This document shows, piece by piece, positions 1-7,405 of a stretch of DNA of 54,126 nt (the first letter of the stretch is position 1; each line of letters opens with the position of its first letter). The notes beneath the pieces are model-generated. The model was given only the letters and a program-made list of their open reading frames with translations, ran no database searches and was not told the DNA's origin. The stretch lies in NCBI RefSeq assembly GCF_014654205.1, contig NZ_BNAW01000060.1, positions 1 to 54,126 on the forward strand, given 5' to 3'. Made by a program: the position numbers and the translations under genes. Source of the stretch: Amycolatopsis bullii. GTDB lineage: Bacteria; Actinomycetota; Actinomycetes; Mycobacteriales; Pseudonocardiaceae.

Positions 1-2
1 GT

Positions 3-1502
3 CCGCAGCCGCGCCCGGCCCCGCGCGCCCGCCGCACCTCCTTCCGCGGCGCGAAGATCTCGCTGGCCGTCGTCTCGCTGCTGGTGATGGGCCTGACCGG
101 GTACGCGTGGGCGGCCATGCAGGGCTTGGTCAACGGGCTGAACTACACGAACGTGATCAGCGACGGCGGCGGTGGCGACAAGCCCGCCGACGGCGCCCGC
201 GACATCCTGCTGGTCGGCCTCGACAGCCGCACCGACGCCCAGGGCAACCCCCTGCCGCGCGAGGTGCTCGACGAGCTGCGCGCCGGCGACGCCGACGGCG
301 AGCTCAACACCGACTCGCTGATCTTCGTGCACATCCCCAACGACGGCGGCAAGGCCGTCGCGATCTCGCTGCCCCGCGACACCTACGTCGACATCCCGGG
401 CTACGGCAAGCACAAGATCAACTCGGCTTACGCGCGAGCGATGGTGTCGGCTCGCAGGGACCTGCAGAAGCAGGGCGTCACCGACCCGAAGGAGATCGAC
501 GTCAAGGCCAACCAGGCCGGGGCGAAGGAGCTGATCGACACGGTCCAGAAGCTCACCGGGTCGACCATCGACAACTACGCCGCGGTGAACCTGCTCGGCT
601 TCAGCGAGATCACCAAGGCCATCGGCGGCGTCGACGTCTGCCTGAACAGCAACGTCAAGGACCAGTACTCCGGCGCGAACTTCACCAAGGGCCAGCACAC
701 GATCTCCGGTGTCGAGGCGCTCGAGTTCGTCCGGCAGCGCCACGGCCTGCCGAACGGCGACCTCGACCGCGTCGTGCGCCAGCAGGTGTTCATGGCCGGC
801 ATGGCGCGCAAGGTGCTTTCGGCGGGCACGCTGACCAACCCGGGCAAGCTCAACGACCTGATCGAGGCGATCAAGAAGTCGGTCGTGCTCAACCAGAACT
901 GGGACATCTTCGGGTTCGCCCAGCAGATGAAGGGCCTGACCGGCGGCCAGCTGGAGTTCCGCACCATCCCGGTGAAGAACATCGACTACAAGACCCCCGA
1001 AGACGGCTCGGCCATCCAGATCGACCCCGCCGAGGTGAAGCAGTTCGTGCAGGGCCTCGCCGGGCCGCCGTCGAGCCAGCAGGCCCCGCCCGCCCAGCAG
1101 GCCGACCCCGCCAACAAGGCGACCACGGTCGACGTCCGCAACGCCTCCGGCCGCACCGGCCTGGCGGCAGGGGTCGCCAAGACCCTCGAGAGCAGGGGCT
1201 TCACCTCCGGCGAGACGGCCAACGCGACCGCGCGCAAGACCACGGTGATCTGGGTGCCGAAGGGCGGCAAGGACAAGGGCCAGGCCGTCGCGGACGCGCT
1301 GGGCGGCTCCCCGACGATCCAAGAGGACAAGAGCGTGCCGGCGGGCCACGTGACGGTGTTCCTCGGCGCCGACTACCAGGACACCGACGCGAGCTCGGGC
1401 GCCGGCGCCGCGGGGGCGACGTCGCAGGCAGCGTCCCCTCCGCCGGCCGCCACCGGCGAGGAGAAGCCGATCACCGCCGAGGGCGTTCCCTGCGTCAACT
1501 GA
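3..1502 (+). CDS. LytR-CpsA-Psr (LCP) family cell-wall glycopolymer transferase, 5'-truncated
   Basis: The frame is open to the left window edge, so the true start lies outside; 499 residues are visible. A basic, proline/arginine-rich cytoplasmic stretch is followed by one membrane helix (ISLAVVSLLVMGLTGYAWAA, about nt 57-116). An extracytoplasmic LCP domain follows, with DILLVGLDSR, the arginine-bearing ISLPRDTYVDIPG segment and FVRQRHGLPNGDLDR. A C-terminal LytR_C-like domain (VDVRNASGRTGLAAGVAKTLESRGF region, about nt 1129-1380) ends in an Ala/Pro-rich tail. LCP enzymes transfer undecaprenyl-linked polymers (arabinogalactan or teichoic-acid-like) to peptidoglycan at the outer membrane face. 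The domain order is typical of actinobacterial LCP proteins; the polymer used cannot be read from sequence. Confidence 0.93.
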   Translation, partial: PQPRPAPRARRTSFRGAKISLAVVSLLVMGLTGYAWAAMQGLVNGLNYTNVISDGGGGDKPADGARDILLVGLDSRTDAQGNPLPREVLDELRAGDADGELNTDSLIFVHIPNDGGKAVAISLPRDTYVDIPGYGKHKINSAYARAMVSARRDLQKQGVTDPKEIDVKANQAGAKELIDTVQKLTGSTIDNYAAVNLLGFSEITKAIGGVDVCLNSNVKDQYSGANFTKGQHTISGVEALEFVRQRHGLPNGDLDRVVRQQVFMAGMARKVLSAGTLTNPGKLNDLIEAIKKSVVLNQNWDIFGFAQQMKGLTGGQLEFRTIPVKNIDYKTPEDGSAIQIDPAEVKQFVQGLAGPPSSQQAPPAQQADPANKATTVDVRNASGRTGLAAGVAKTLESRGFTSGETANATARKTTVIWVPKGGKDKGQAVADALGGSPTIQEDKSVPAGHVTVFLGADYQDTDASSGAGAAGATSQAASPPPAATGEEKPITAEGVPCVN

Positions 1503-1681
1503 CCCGGTGAGCGAGCCGCCGTTAACCCGATCGGCCTAACTCGCGCAATCGGTATCAAAGACATGCCCGAAATCGCGTAAGGGCCGGGCCTCAGCGCACT
1601 TACATACACGTGAGGGTGCACCTGCACGGGAATTATCACGCTCGTGCGGTGCCGTGGGAGCGCACGGCAGGGGACATTGAT

Positions 1682-2152
1682 GTGCTGATCGACGCTGAGG
1701 AGTACCAGCGGATCCTCGGAGACGAGCTCCGCAAGCTCCGGCGCAGCCGAGGGTGGACGCGCAAGGAGCTGAACCAGCACTTGCAGAGCGAGATCTCGCT
1801 GCAGACGCTGGCCACCTACGAGCTGGGCACCAGACAGTGCTCCGTCGTGCGCCTGGTCGAGCTGTGCGTCGCGATGGACGAACTGCCCCAGGACCTGCTG
1901 GCCAAGGTGCACCGCCGGGTGTTCCTCGACGAGCCCGGCCGGGTCCGCGTCGACCTGCGCAAGGTCGTCGCCGACGCCCCGGCCGACCTGCTGCCGCTGC
2001 GCCGCTGGGCCGAGGACCGGCTGCGGCAGGCCGGCGAGCAGGGCGGCGGCGAGGTCGCCCTCGACCTGCCCGCCCTCGAGCGCATGGCCGAGCTGTGCAG
2101 CCTGCCGACGGTGGAGCTGATCGGCCGCCTCCGCCGCTACACCTCCCGCTGA
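1682..2152 (+). CDS. XRE-family helix-turn-helix regulator, BldD-like architecture
   Basis: This is a 156-residue protein with an N-terminal XRE helix-turn-helix (LGDELRKLRRSRGWTRKEL ... SLQTLATYELG, about residues 9-45). Its C-terminal half resembles the BldD family layout (DLRKVV ... LPLRRWAEDRL). I chose GTG 1682 because AGGGGA sits about 7 nt upstream; an in-frame GTG at 1610 has neither a Shine-Dalgarno sequence nor a well-placed -10. It is probably a cytoplasmic DNA-binding regulator. No ligand site (such as the BldD c-di-GMP motif) can be claimed by eye. The gene is monocistronic and followed directly by a strong hairpin. Confidence 0.85.
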   Translation: MLIDAEEYQRILGDELRKLRRSRGWTRKELNQHLQSEISLQTLATYELGTRQCSVVRLVELCVAMDELPQDLLAKVHRRVFLDEPGRVRVDLRKVVADAPADLLPLRRWAEDRLRQAGEQGGGEVALDLPALERMAELCSLPTVELIGRLRRYTSR

Positions 2153-2156
2153 TCCC

Positions 2157-2192
2157 GGGCGGGTCCCTCACCCTCCGACGAGGGACCCGCCC
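2157..2192. terminator. Hairpin between convergent genes
   Basis: A perfect 13-bp GC-rich stem (GGGCGGGTCCCTC paired with GAGGGACCCGCCC) has a 10-nt loop and lies between the stop of the XRE regulator (2152) and the stop of the monooxygenase (2195). There is no T tract, as is usual in actinobacteria. It can work in both directions. Confidence 0.75.
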
Positions 2193-2194
2193 GT

Positions 2195-3652
2195 TCACCC
2201 GACCAGGAAGTCCTCGCGCCGCACCTTCCGCGCGTCCAGCCAGTACCGCCAGGTGAAGCCGGGCCAGATCGTCCGGTTGACGCCCTTCGCGTCCAGGTAC
2301 CAGCTCTTGCAGCCCCCGCGGGTCCAGATGCCCTTCGCGAGCTTGCGCTGGATCCGCGCGTTGAACCGCTCCTGGACCTCGGGTTTCGGTTCGATCGCCC
2401 GGCCACGGGCCAGCCGCAGCGCTTCGGCGATGTAGGCGATCTGGGCCTCGATCATGAACACGACGGAGTTGTGCCCCAGGCCGGTGTTCGGGCCGAGCAG
2501 GAAGAACAGGTTCGGGAACCCGGCGACGGTGATGCCGAGGTGCGTCCGCATCCCCTCGGTCGCCCACTCCTTGCCGAGGTTGCGCCCGCCGCGGCCGACG
2601 ATCTCCAGGTCGTCGAAGGCGTCGGTGACGTGGAAGCCGGTGCCGTAGATGATGACGTCGGCTTCGTGCTCGACCCCCGCGGCGTCGACGACGCTGCGCT
2701 CGCGGACCTCCCGCACGCCCTCGGTCACGACGTCGACGTTGTCACGCGCCAGCGCCGGGTAGTAGTCGTTGGAGATGAGCACCCGCTTGCAGCCCATCGT
2801 GTAGTCCGGCGTCACCTTGCGCCGCAGCTGCGGGTCCTCGATCGCGCGGTCGATGTTGCGCTGGGCGATCCGCTGCCCGAGCTTCATCACCCACGACTGG
2901 CCGTTGAAGCCGATCGCCCGCGCTTCGAGCAGCCAGTAGAGCAGGGTGCGGTAGGCGCGCTGGGCCGGCGGGAACGCCTTGAACAGCGCGCGCGTCCGGC
3001 CGGACATCTCGTGGTCGGCCTTCGGCATGACCCACGGCGGCGTCCGCTGGAACAGCGTCAGCTCCGCCACCTCGGGCGCGATCGCCGGCACGAACTGCAC
3101 CGCGCTGGCGCCGGTGCCGATGACGGCGACCTTCTTGCCCGCGAGGTCGACGTCGTGGCGCCACCGCGCCGAGTGGTAGGCCGGGCCCTCGAACCGCTCG
3201 ATCCCGGGCAGCTCGGGGATCATCGGCAGGTGGAGCGCGCCGACCCCGGCGACCAGCGCGTTCGCCGCGAACTCGTCGCCGCCCCTCGTGGTGACGTGCC
3301 AGCGGTTCTCCTCCTCGTCCCAGCGGGCGCCGGTCATCTCCTGCCCGAAGCGGACGAACCGGCGCAGGTCGTGCTTGTCGGCGACCTCGCGCAGGTAGCG
3401 CCAGATCTCCGGCTGCGGCGAGTAGGCCCGCGACCAGCCCGGGTTCTGCTCGAAGGAGAACGAGTACATGTGCGACGGGATGTCGCAGGCGCAGCCCGGG
3501 TAGCTGTTGTCGCGCCAGGTGCCGCCGACGTCGTGGGCCTTTTCGAGGATGACGAAGTCCTCGCGGCCTTCCTTGCGCAGCTGGATCGCCATGCCGAGGC
3601 CGGAGAACCCGGTCCCGACGATGACGACCCCGGTCTCCGTGCGGTTGCCCAT
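2195..3652 (-). CDS. Flavin-containing monooxygenase, Baeyer-Villiger type
   Basis: This 485-residue enzyme has two Rossmann fingerprints: GTGFSG (13-18) for FAD and GTGASA (179-184) for NADPH. Between them is the Baeyer-Villiger signature FEGPAYHSARW (154-164; family pattern FxGxxxHxxxW), and GGTW (43-46) is present. The expected reaction is NADPH/O2-dependent oxidation of a ketone to an ester or lactone; substrate unknown. The start ATG has CCGGAGG 6 nt upstream. The gene is divergent from a TetR regulator, with operator-like sites between them, so that regulator probably controls it. Confidence 0.92.
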   Translation of the reverse strand: MGNRTETGVVIVGTGFSGLGMAIQLRKEGREDFVILEKAHDVGGTWRDNSYPGCACDIPSHMYSFSFEQNPGWSRAYSPQPEIWRYLREVADKHDLRRFVRFGQEMTGARWDEEENRWHVTTRGGDEFAANALVAGVGALHLPMIPELPGIERFEGPAYHSARWRHDVDLAGKKVAVIGTGASAVQFVPAIAPEVAELTLFQRTPPWVMPKADHEMSGRTRALFKAFPPAQRAYRTLLYWLLEARAIGFNGQSWVMKLGQRIAQRNIDRAIEDPQLRRKVTPDYTMGCKRVLISNDYYPALARDNVDVVTEGVREVRERSVVDAAGVEHEADVIIYGTGFHVTDAFDDLEIVGRGGRNLGKEWATEGMRTHLGITVAGFPNLFFLLGPNTGLGHNSVVFMIEAQIAYIAEALRLARGRAIEPKPEVQERFNARIQRKLAKGIWTRGGCKSWYLDAKGVNRTIWPGFTWRYWLDARKVRREDFLVG

Positions 3653-3686
3653 GACGCCTCCGGGTTCCTGTTACTCGTCGTCCATC

Positions 3687-3712
3687 TTACTGGGAGTAGG
3701 TTACCAGCGGTA
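3687..3712. promoter_or_regulatory. Tandem TetR-operator-like sites
   Basis: Two direct 12-mers, TTACTGGGAGTA (3687-3698) and TTACCAGCGGTA (3701-3712), are each internally dyad-symmetric (TACT-GGG-AGTA and TACC-AGC-GGTA). They fill the 71-nt gap between the divergent monooxygenase and TetR genes. A further TTACTCG lies at 3671-3677. The right-hand copy overlaps the TAGAGT (3711-3716) that is a plausible -10 for the TetR gene. Confidence 0.6.
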
Positions 3713-3723
3713 GAGTGTTGCCC

Positions 3724-4323
3724 GTGACCACCGCCAAGCGCAAGCGCATGCCCCGGGCCGATCGGATGCGACAGATGATCGAGGTCGCCGAGCAGGTCTT
3801 TTCGGCACGCGGGTACGCGGCGGCGTCGATGGACGAGATCGCCGAACTGGTGGGCGTCTCGAAGCCGATGCTCTACGAGTACTTCAACTCGAAGGAAGGG
3901 CTGCTGCTGGCCTGCATCCGGGAGTCGCGGGCGGTGCTGCGCGAGGTCACCGAGCAGGCGACGGTCGGGGCGGTCGACGCCGAGGACGCGCTGCGGCGTG
4001 GCCTGCTGGCCTTCTTCGTCTTCATCCGGGAGCGCCGCCAGGCGTGGTCGCTGCTGCGGCACGAAATGGCACTGATCGGCACGCCGGCGGCCGACGAGGT
4101 CGAGGAGACCCGGCGCCAGCAGACCGACCTCATCGCCGCGCTGATGAGCGGCCACTTCGACACGGGGGACGACCTGAGGGCCGAAGCGGCCGCGGAATTC
4201 GTGGTCGGAGCGTGCGAGCGGCTCGCGATCTGGTGCGAGCGACACGAGGAAGTGAGCCCCGAAACGGCCACCGAATACGCCATGGACGTGCTGTGGACCG
4301 GGCTGCGGCACCGTGCCCGTTAG
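3724..4323 (+). CDS. TetR-family transcriptional regulator
   Basis: This is a 199-residue regulator with an N-terminal TetR helix-turn-helix (VAEQVFSARGYAAASMDEIA ... VSKPMLYEYFNSKEGLL) and a helical ligand-binding domain. GTG 3724 is preferred over the in-frame GTG at 3715, because TAGAGT at 3711-3716 sits 7 nt upstream as in a leaderless transcript and there is no ribosome-binding site. The gene is divergent from the monooxygenase and probably autoregulated through the sites at 3687-3712. The same half-site sequence recurs upstream of the 3-hydroxyacyl-CoA dehydrogenase at 43.3 kb, which hints at an acyl-CoA or lipid-related effector. That is inference only. Confidence 0.9.
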   Translation: MTTAKRKRMPRADRMRQMIEVAEQVFSARGYAAASMDEIAELVGVSKPMLYEYFNSKEGLLLACIRESRAVLREVTEQATVGAVDAEDALRRGLLAFFVFIRERRQAWSLLRHEMALIGTPAADEVEETRRQQTDLIAALMSGHFDTGDDLRAEAAAEFVVGACERLAIWCERHEEVSPETATEYAMDVLWTGLRHRAR

Positions 4324-4527
4324 CGTGCGCGTGCACTAGGCCATGCAATGGTTACGCACAGCTATCGTGTCCTGTGACACAGAGTTGCTCTACTGTTCTG
4401 ACGACAGGGTAGAAAGTGTGCTGGACTTTCACGGCCGGAGGAGGGGCTCGGGAGTCACGTCACGAAAGTGCGGTGACCGAGTCACGGTTGTGTAAGGATG
4501 CTGGTGAGGGAGAGGGGTGTGAGGCAG

Positions 4528-4947
4528 ATGGTGGAAACGATCACGGCGACGTACGTGCAGGAAGACGCCGACTGGGCCATCACGGTCAGCGGCCGCGGCA
4601 AGGAGCTGACCGCTCGCGAGCCCGGCATCATCGCCGCGCGCGACCGGGCCGACCAGCTGGTCGAGGAGCTCGCGGGCGACGCCAAGACGACGGTGGTGCA
4701 CCTGCTCAACGGCAGTGCACTGGACTTCACCAGCGCGTACATGACGGCCCGGCTGACGCTCCCGAAGCTGCCGCCGCTCGAGGTCCCGCCGCCCGGCAGC
4801 GTGCCGAAGCAGCAGACTCCGGCGTCCGCGGACAAGAAGCCCCAGCTGCCGCCGAGCAAGCAGCTCCCGAAGGCGGTCGAGGACCGCAAGGCCCCGGCCG
4901 AGCCGGCGCCCGCCGCGGAGAGCAAGGCGCCGGCCAAGCAGGCCTGA
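4528..4947 (+). CDS. Conserved actinobacterial hypothetical protein
   Basis: The protein has 139 residues in two parts. Residues 1-70 form a compact alpha/beta segment (VETITATYVQEDADWAITVSG ... IIAARDRADQLVEEL) whose strand-strand-helix order recalls HicB-like folds. The rest is a Pro/Ala/Lys-rich low-complexity tail. I chose ATG 4528, with GAGG just upstream; in-frame starts exist at 4498 and 4519. It has no catalytic motif, signal peptide or membrane segment. I do not recognise a function. The HicB resemblance is weak and no toxin partner is adjacent. Confidence 0.75.
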   Translation: MVETITATYVQEDADWAITVSGRGKELTAREPGIIAARDRADQLVEELAGDAKTTVVHLLNGSALDFTSAYMTARLTLPKLPPLEVPPPGSVPKQQTPASADKKPQLPPSKQLPKAVEDRKAPAEPAPAAESKAPAKQA

Positions 4948-4950
4948 GCG

Positions 4951-5172
4951 CTACTTCAGGAGCTTGCGCACCAGCAGGACCAGCACCAGGACACCCGCAC
5001 CGATCAGCGGGAACTTGACCTTGGGGTTGTCCAGCTTGGCGCGCACGCCGTCCTTGGCCGCGTCGGCGAGCTTCTTCGGGTCGGCCTTGACGGTCAGCTG
5101 GTCGAGCGTCGCCGCCAGAGCCGTCCTGGCCTGCTCGATCTCACGCTCGATCGTCTCGGGATCGCGGGCCAC
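4951..5172 (-). CDS. DUF3618 family small membrane protein
   Basis: The protein has 73 residues. The N-terminal RDPETIEREIEQARTALAATL is the typical DUF3618 opening, an amphipathic helix. A single C-terminal membrane helix (FPLIGAGVLVLVLLVRKLL) follows. GTG 5172 is preceded by GAGGAGG at good spacing, so the longer upstream frame is not used. Such proteins often accompany phage-holin-like envelope proteins, but no partner is present here. It converges with the upstream hypothetical gene (3-nt gap). Confidence 0.85.
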   Translation of the reverse strand: MARDPETIEREIEQARTALAATLDQLTVKADPKKLADAAKDGVRAKLDNPKVKFPLIGAGVLVLVLLVRKLLK

Positions 5173-5271
5173 GTGTCCTCCTCGCCGCATGGGACTTCCG
5201 GGCCCCAACTTAGTCGACCGCCCCGCCGCCGCCGCACGGGCCACGCCGCACGCTAGGCTGCCCACTGCCGG

Positions 5272-5345
5272 GGGCCCGTAGCCCAATTGGCAGAGGCACA
5301 CGGTTTAGGTCCGTGCCAGTGAGAGTTCGAGTCTCTCCGGGCCCA
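5272..5345 (+). tRNA. tRNA with UAG anticodon (nominally Leu), short variable loop
   Basis: A 74-nt cloverleaf can be drawn completely. The acceptor is GGGCCCG/CGGGCCC. The D stem is GCC/GGC with the loop containing GG. The anticodon stem is CACGG/CCGTG with loop TTTAGGT (anticodon TAG at 5306-5308, G37). The variable loop is five nucleotides, CCAGT. The T stem is GAGAG/CTCTC with loop TTCGAGT, and the discriminator is A (5345). CCA is not encoded. The anticodon decodes CUA leucine, but bacterial tRNA-Leu normally has a long class-II variable arm, which is missing here. Confidence 0.85.
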
Positions 5346-5405
5346 CTCGGGGGTTGGGCGAGGTCTGCTCGCGGAAAGCGCTCGCCCTCTCCCCTCGTGG
5401 TGTCT

Positions 5406-5459
5406 TCTGGGGGTGCAACCCCCAGACCCCGCCCGGCGGGCTCCGCCCCCGGACCCCCG
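5406..5459. repeat. GC-rich intergenic hairpin / REP-like element after the tRNA
   Basis: A 9-bp stem (TCTGGGGGT with ACCCCCAGA, loop GCA, 5406-5426) is followed by CCCCGCCCGGCGGG and CTCCGCCCCCGG, which form further G/C dyads. It may terminate the tRNA transcript. The style resembles the dispersed G-tract/C-tract intergenic elements of actinomycetes; copy number elsewhere cannot be judged from this window. Confidence 0.55.
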
Positions 5460-5466
5460 TCCGTGG

Positions 5467-6417
5467 TCACCCGCCCTCGGAGACCGAGATGTGCGGCGCG
5501 AGCGCCCTCAAGAAATCGGCCGCGTCGAACATCTCACCCGCCGTCGCGACGCCCTTCGCCTTCGTCCGCCCGGTCAGGATCCGGTCCACCGCCTCCACCG
5601 CCAGCGGCGCGCTGACCGCGTAGATGTCCTCGCCGCGCGCCACGATCCGGCGCTCGTCGTCCCCCGCCCGCACCACGACGTCCACCACGAACGTCTCGGC
5701 CGCGTCGCGCTCTCCGGCCGCCGCGAGGCCCTGCGCCGCGTCGACCGTCATGTAGCTGACGACGTCGCGGACCTCCAGGTGCCGCGGGATCGTGACGATG
5801 TCGGCCATCGAGAACTCGGCGAAGACGGGCCGCGAGCCCAGCGGCTCGGGGAACGGCCACTCGCGTGTCGGCAGGGCGTCGTCGCGGTACTCCAGCCGTC
5901 CGCCCGCGTAGCGGATGCGCTTGCCGCCACGGCGTTCCCGGGAGACCCGGCCCGCGGCGAGGGTCCCGGCCGTCGGGCGCCAGCCACTGAGCCCGTAGGC
6001 GACGTGCACCTCGTCGGCCGCCGTCCAGTCGCCCATCGCCGCCGTGGCCAGCAGGTCGGCCAGGCCGCCGAAGAACGCCATCGCGGGCACCACCGCGGTG
6101 TCCGCCGTCAGCGCGAGGGTGTCGAGGTTCGCCTCGATTTCGGCGGCGACGTCCACGTACGGCACGCCGGCGCGGATGGCCGCCCCGGCGACCGGCAGGG
6201 CCGTCTCCGCGAACGGGCCCGCGCAGTTGATCACCGCGTCGACGCCGTCGAGCGCGCGGTCGAGGGAGGCGGGATCAGCGGCCGACGCCGGTCGCCCGCC
6301 CGGCAGCTTCGCCGCGTCACGTCCGGAGAGGACCGCGTCGAACCCGCGTTCCCGCAGCTCAGCCACCACGAAGCGGCCCGTGTGCCCGTAGGCGCCGTAA
6401 ACCAGTACCGAAGTCAT
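5467..6417 (-). CDS. Saccharopine dehydrogenase-like NAD(P)-binding reductase
   Basis: The 316-residue protein starts with a Rossmann motif (VLVYGAYGHTGRFV). It continues with VINCAGPFAETALPVAGAAIRAGVPYVDVAAE, the pattern of the saccharopine dehydrogenase NADP-binding family in which a trans-acting reductase removes or adds a side group. Substrate unknown. ATG 6417 is used; CAGGAT 6 nt upstream may be the -10 of a leaderless transcript. It is divergent from a GATase1-AraC regulator (70-nt gap), the likely regulator. Confidence 0.85.
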   Translation of the reverse strand: MTSVLVYGAYGHTGRFVVAELRERGFDAVLSGRDAAKLPGGRPASAADPASLDRALDGVDAVINCAGPFAETALPVAGAAIRAGVPYVDVAAEIEANLDTLALTADTAVVPAMAFFGGLADLLATAAMGDWTAADEVHVAYGLSGWRPTAGTLAAGRVSRERRGGKRIRYAGGRLEYRDDALPTREWPFPEPLGSRPVFAEFSMADIVTIPRHLEVRDVVSYMTVDAAQGLAAAGERDAAETFVVDVVVRAGDDERRIVARGEDIYAVSAPLAVEAVDRILTGRTKAKGVATAGEMFDAADFLRALAPHISVSEGG

Positions 6418-6474
6418 GCGGCCATCCTGATCGGCCGGGAACGCCGTCACCAGTGTCCGGAACGACGAGGTGCG

Positions 6475-6480
6475 TACACT
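6475..6480 (+). promoter_or_regulatory. -10 element, leaderless GATase1-AraC gene
   Basis: TACACT ends 7 nt before ATG 6488 and there is no Shine-Dalgarno sequence, which places the transcription start at or next to the start codon. Confidence 0.5.
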
Positions 6481-6487
6481 TTCGGAC

Positions 6488-7405
6488 ATGCACGCCGTCG
6501 CCCTCGCCGCCACCGACGGGATGCTGTCGTTCGAGCTGACGATCGCCACCGAGGTGTTCGGCGACGACCCCCGGTACCGCTTCGCGGTCTGCGGCTCGGC
6601 CCCGGTGCGGGTGGGCCGGTTCGTCCTGGAGCCGGACCACGGGCTCGACCGGCTGGCGCGGGCGGACACGGTGCTCGTCCCGGGCTGGGCCGACGTCGAC
6701 CGGCCGCCGCCGGCCGACCTGATCGACGCCGTGCGCGCGGCCCACGCCCGCGGCGCACGGGTGGCCTCGCTCTGCACGGGCGCGTTCGTGCTGGCGGCCG
6801 CGGGTCTCCTGGACGGCTTGCGGGCCACCACGCACTGGGCCCACACGGACGTTCTCGCCGCCCGCCACCCGCGCGTGACGGTGGACCCGGACGTGCTCTA
6901 CGTCGACAACGGCCGGATCCTCACCTCGGCGGGCAAGGCGGCGGCCATGGACCTGTGCCTGCACCTGGTGCGCGCCGACCACGGCCCGGCGGCGGCCAAC
7001 GCGATCGCCCGCCGCCTGGTGGTGCCGCCGCACCGCGCGGGCGGCCAGGCCCAGTTCGTCCCGGCTCCGGTCCCGGCCCGCGACGACCACCCGCTGGCCG
7101 CGCTCCTCCCGTGGATCACGGCCCGCCTCGACCGGCCGCTGACGGTGGCGGACCTGGCCCGCCGCGCGAACATGAGCTCCCGCCACCTGGGCCGCCACTT
7201 CCGGTCGGCCACCGGGACGACGCCGTTGCAGTGGTTGCTGAACCAGCGCATCCGCCGGGCACAGGAACTGCTGGAGAACACGGACGCGAGCATCGACGCG
7301 GTCGCGGAGGCGGTCGGCATGGGCACGGCGACGACCTTGCGGCGGCATTTCAACCGGACGGTCGGGGTGCCGCCGGACACCTACCGCCGGACGTTCCGGA
7401 ACTAG
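6488..7405 (+). CDS. GATase1-like / AraC-family transcriptional regulator
   Basis: The 305-residue regulator has an N-terminal DJ-1/PfpI (GATase1-like) domain, with VASLCTGAFVLAAAGLLDGLRATTHW around the nucleophile-elbow cysteine. A C-terminal AraC domain has two helix-turn-helix units (LTVADLARRANMSSRHLGRHF and IDAVAEAVGMGTATTLRRHF) ending in YRRTFRN. Regulators of this GlxA/FtrA class usually control nearby catabolic or redox genes, so the divergent reductase is the likely target. A paralog with the same layout sits at the right end of the window. Its last four nucleotides overlap the caspase-like gene's stop. Confidence 0.92.
   Translation: MHAVALAATDGMLSFELTIATEVFGDDPRYRFAVCGSAPVRVGRFVLEPDHGLDRLARADTVLVPGWADVDRPPPADLIDAVRAAHARGARVASLCTGAFVLAAAGLLDGLRATTHWAHTDVLAARHPRVTVDPDVLYVDNGRILTSAGKAAAMDLCLHLVRADHGPAAANAIARRLVVPPHRAGGQAQFVPAPVPARDDHPLAALLPWITARLDRPLTVADLARRANMSSRHLGRHFRSATGTTPLQWLLNQRIRRAQELLENTDASIDAVAEAVGMGTATTLRRHFNRTVGVPPDTYRRTFRN

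Noticed and set aside
4385..4415. Possible TTGCTC ... TAGAAA promoter before the 139-aa gene
   Set aside because: The spacing is 19 nt and neither box is close to consensus, so it is not reported as a feature.
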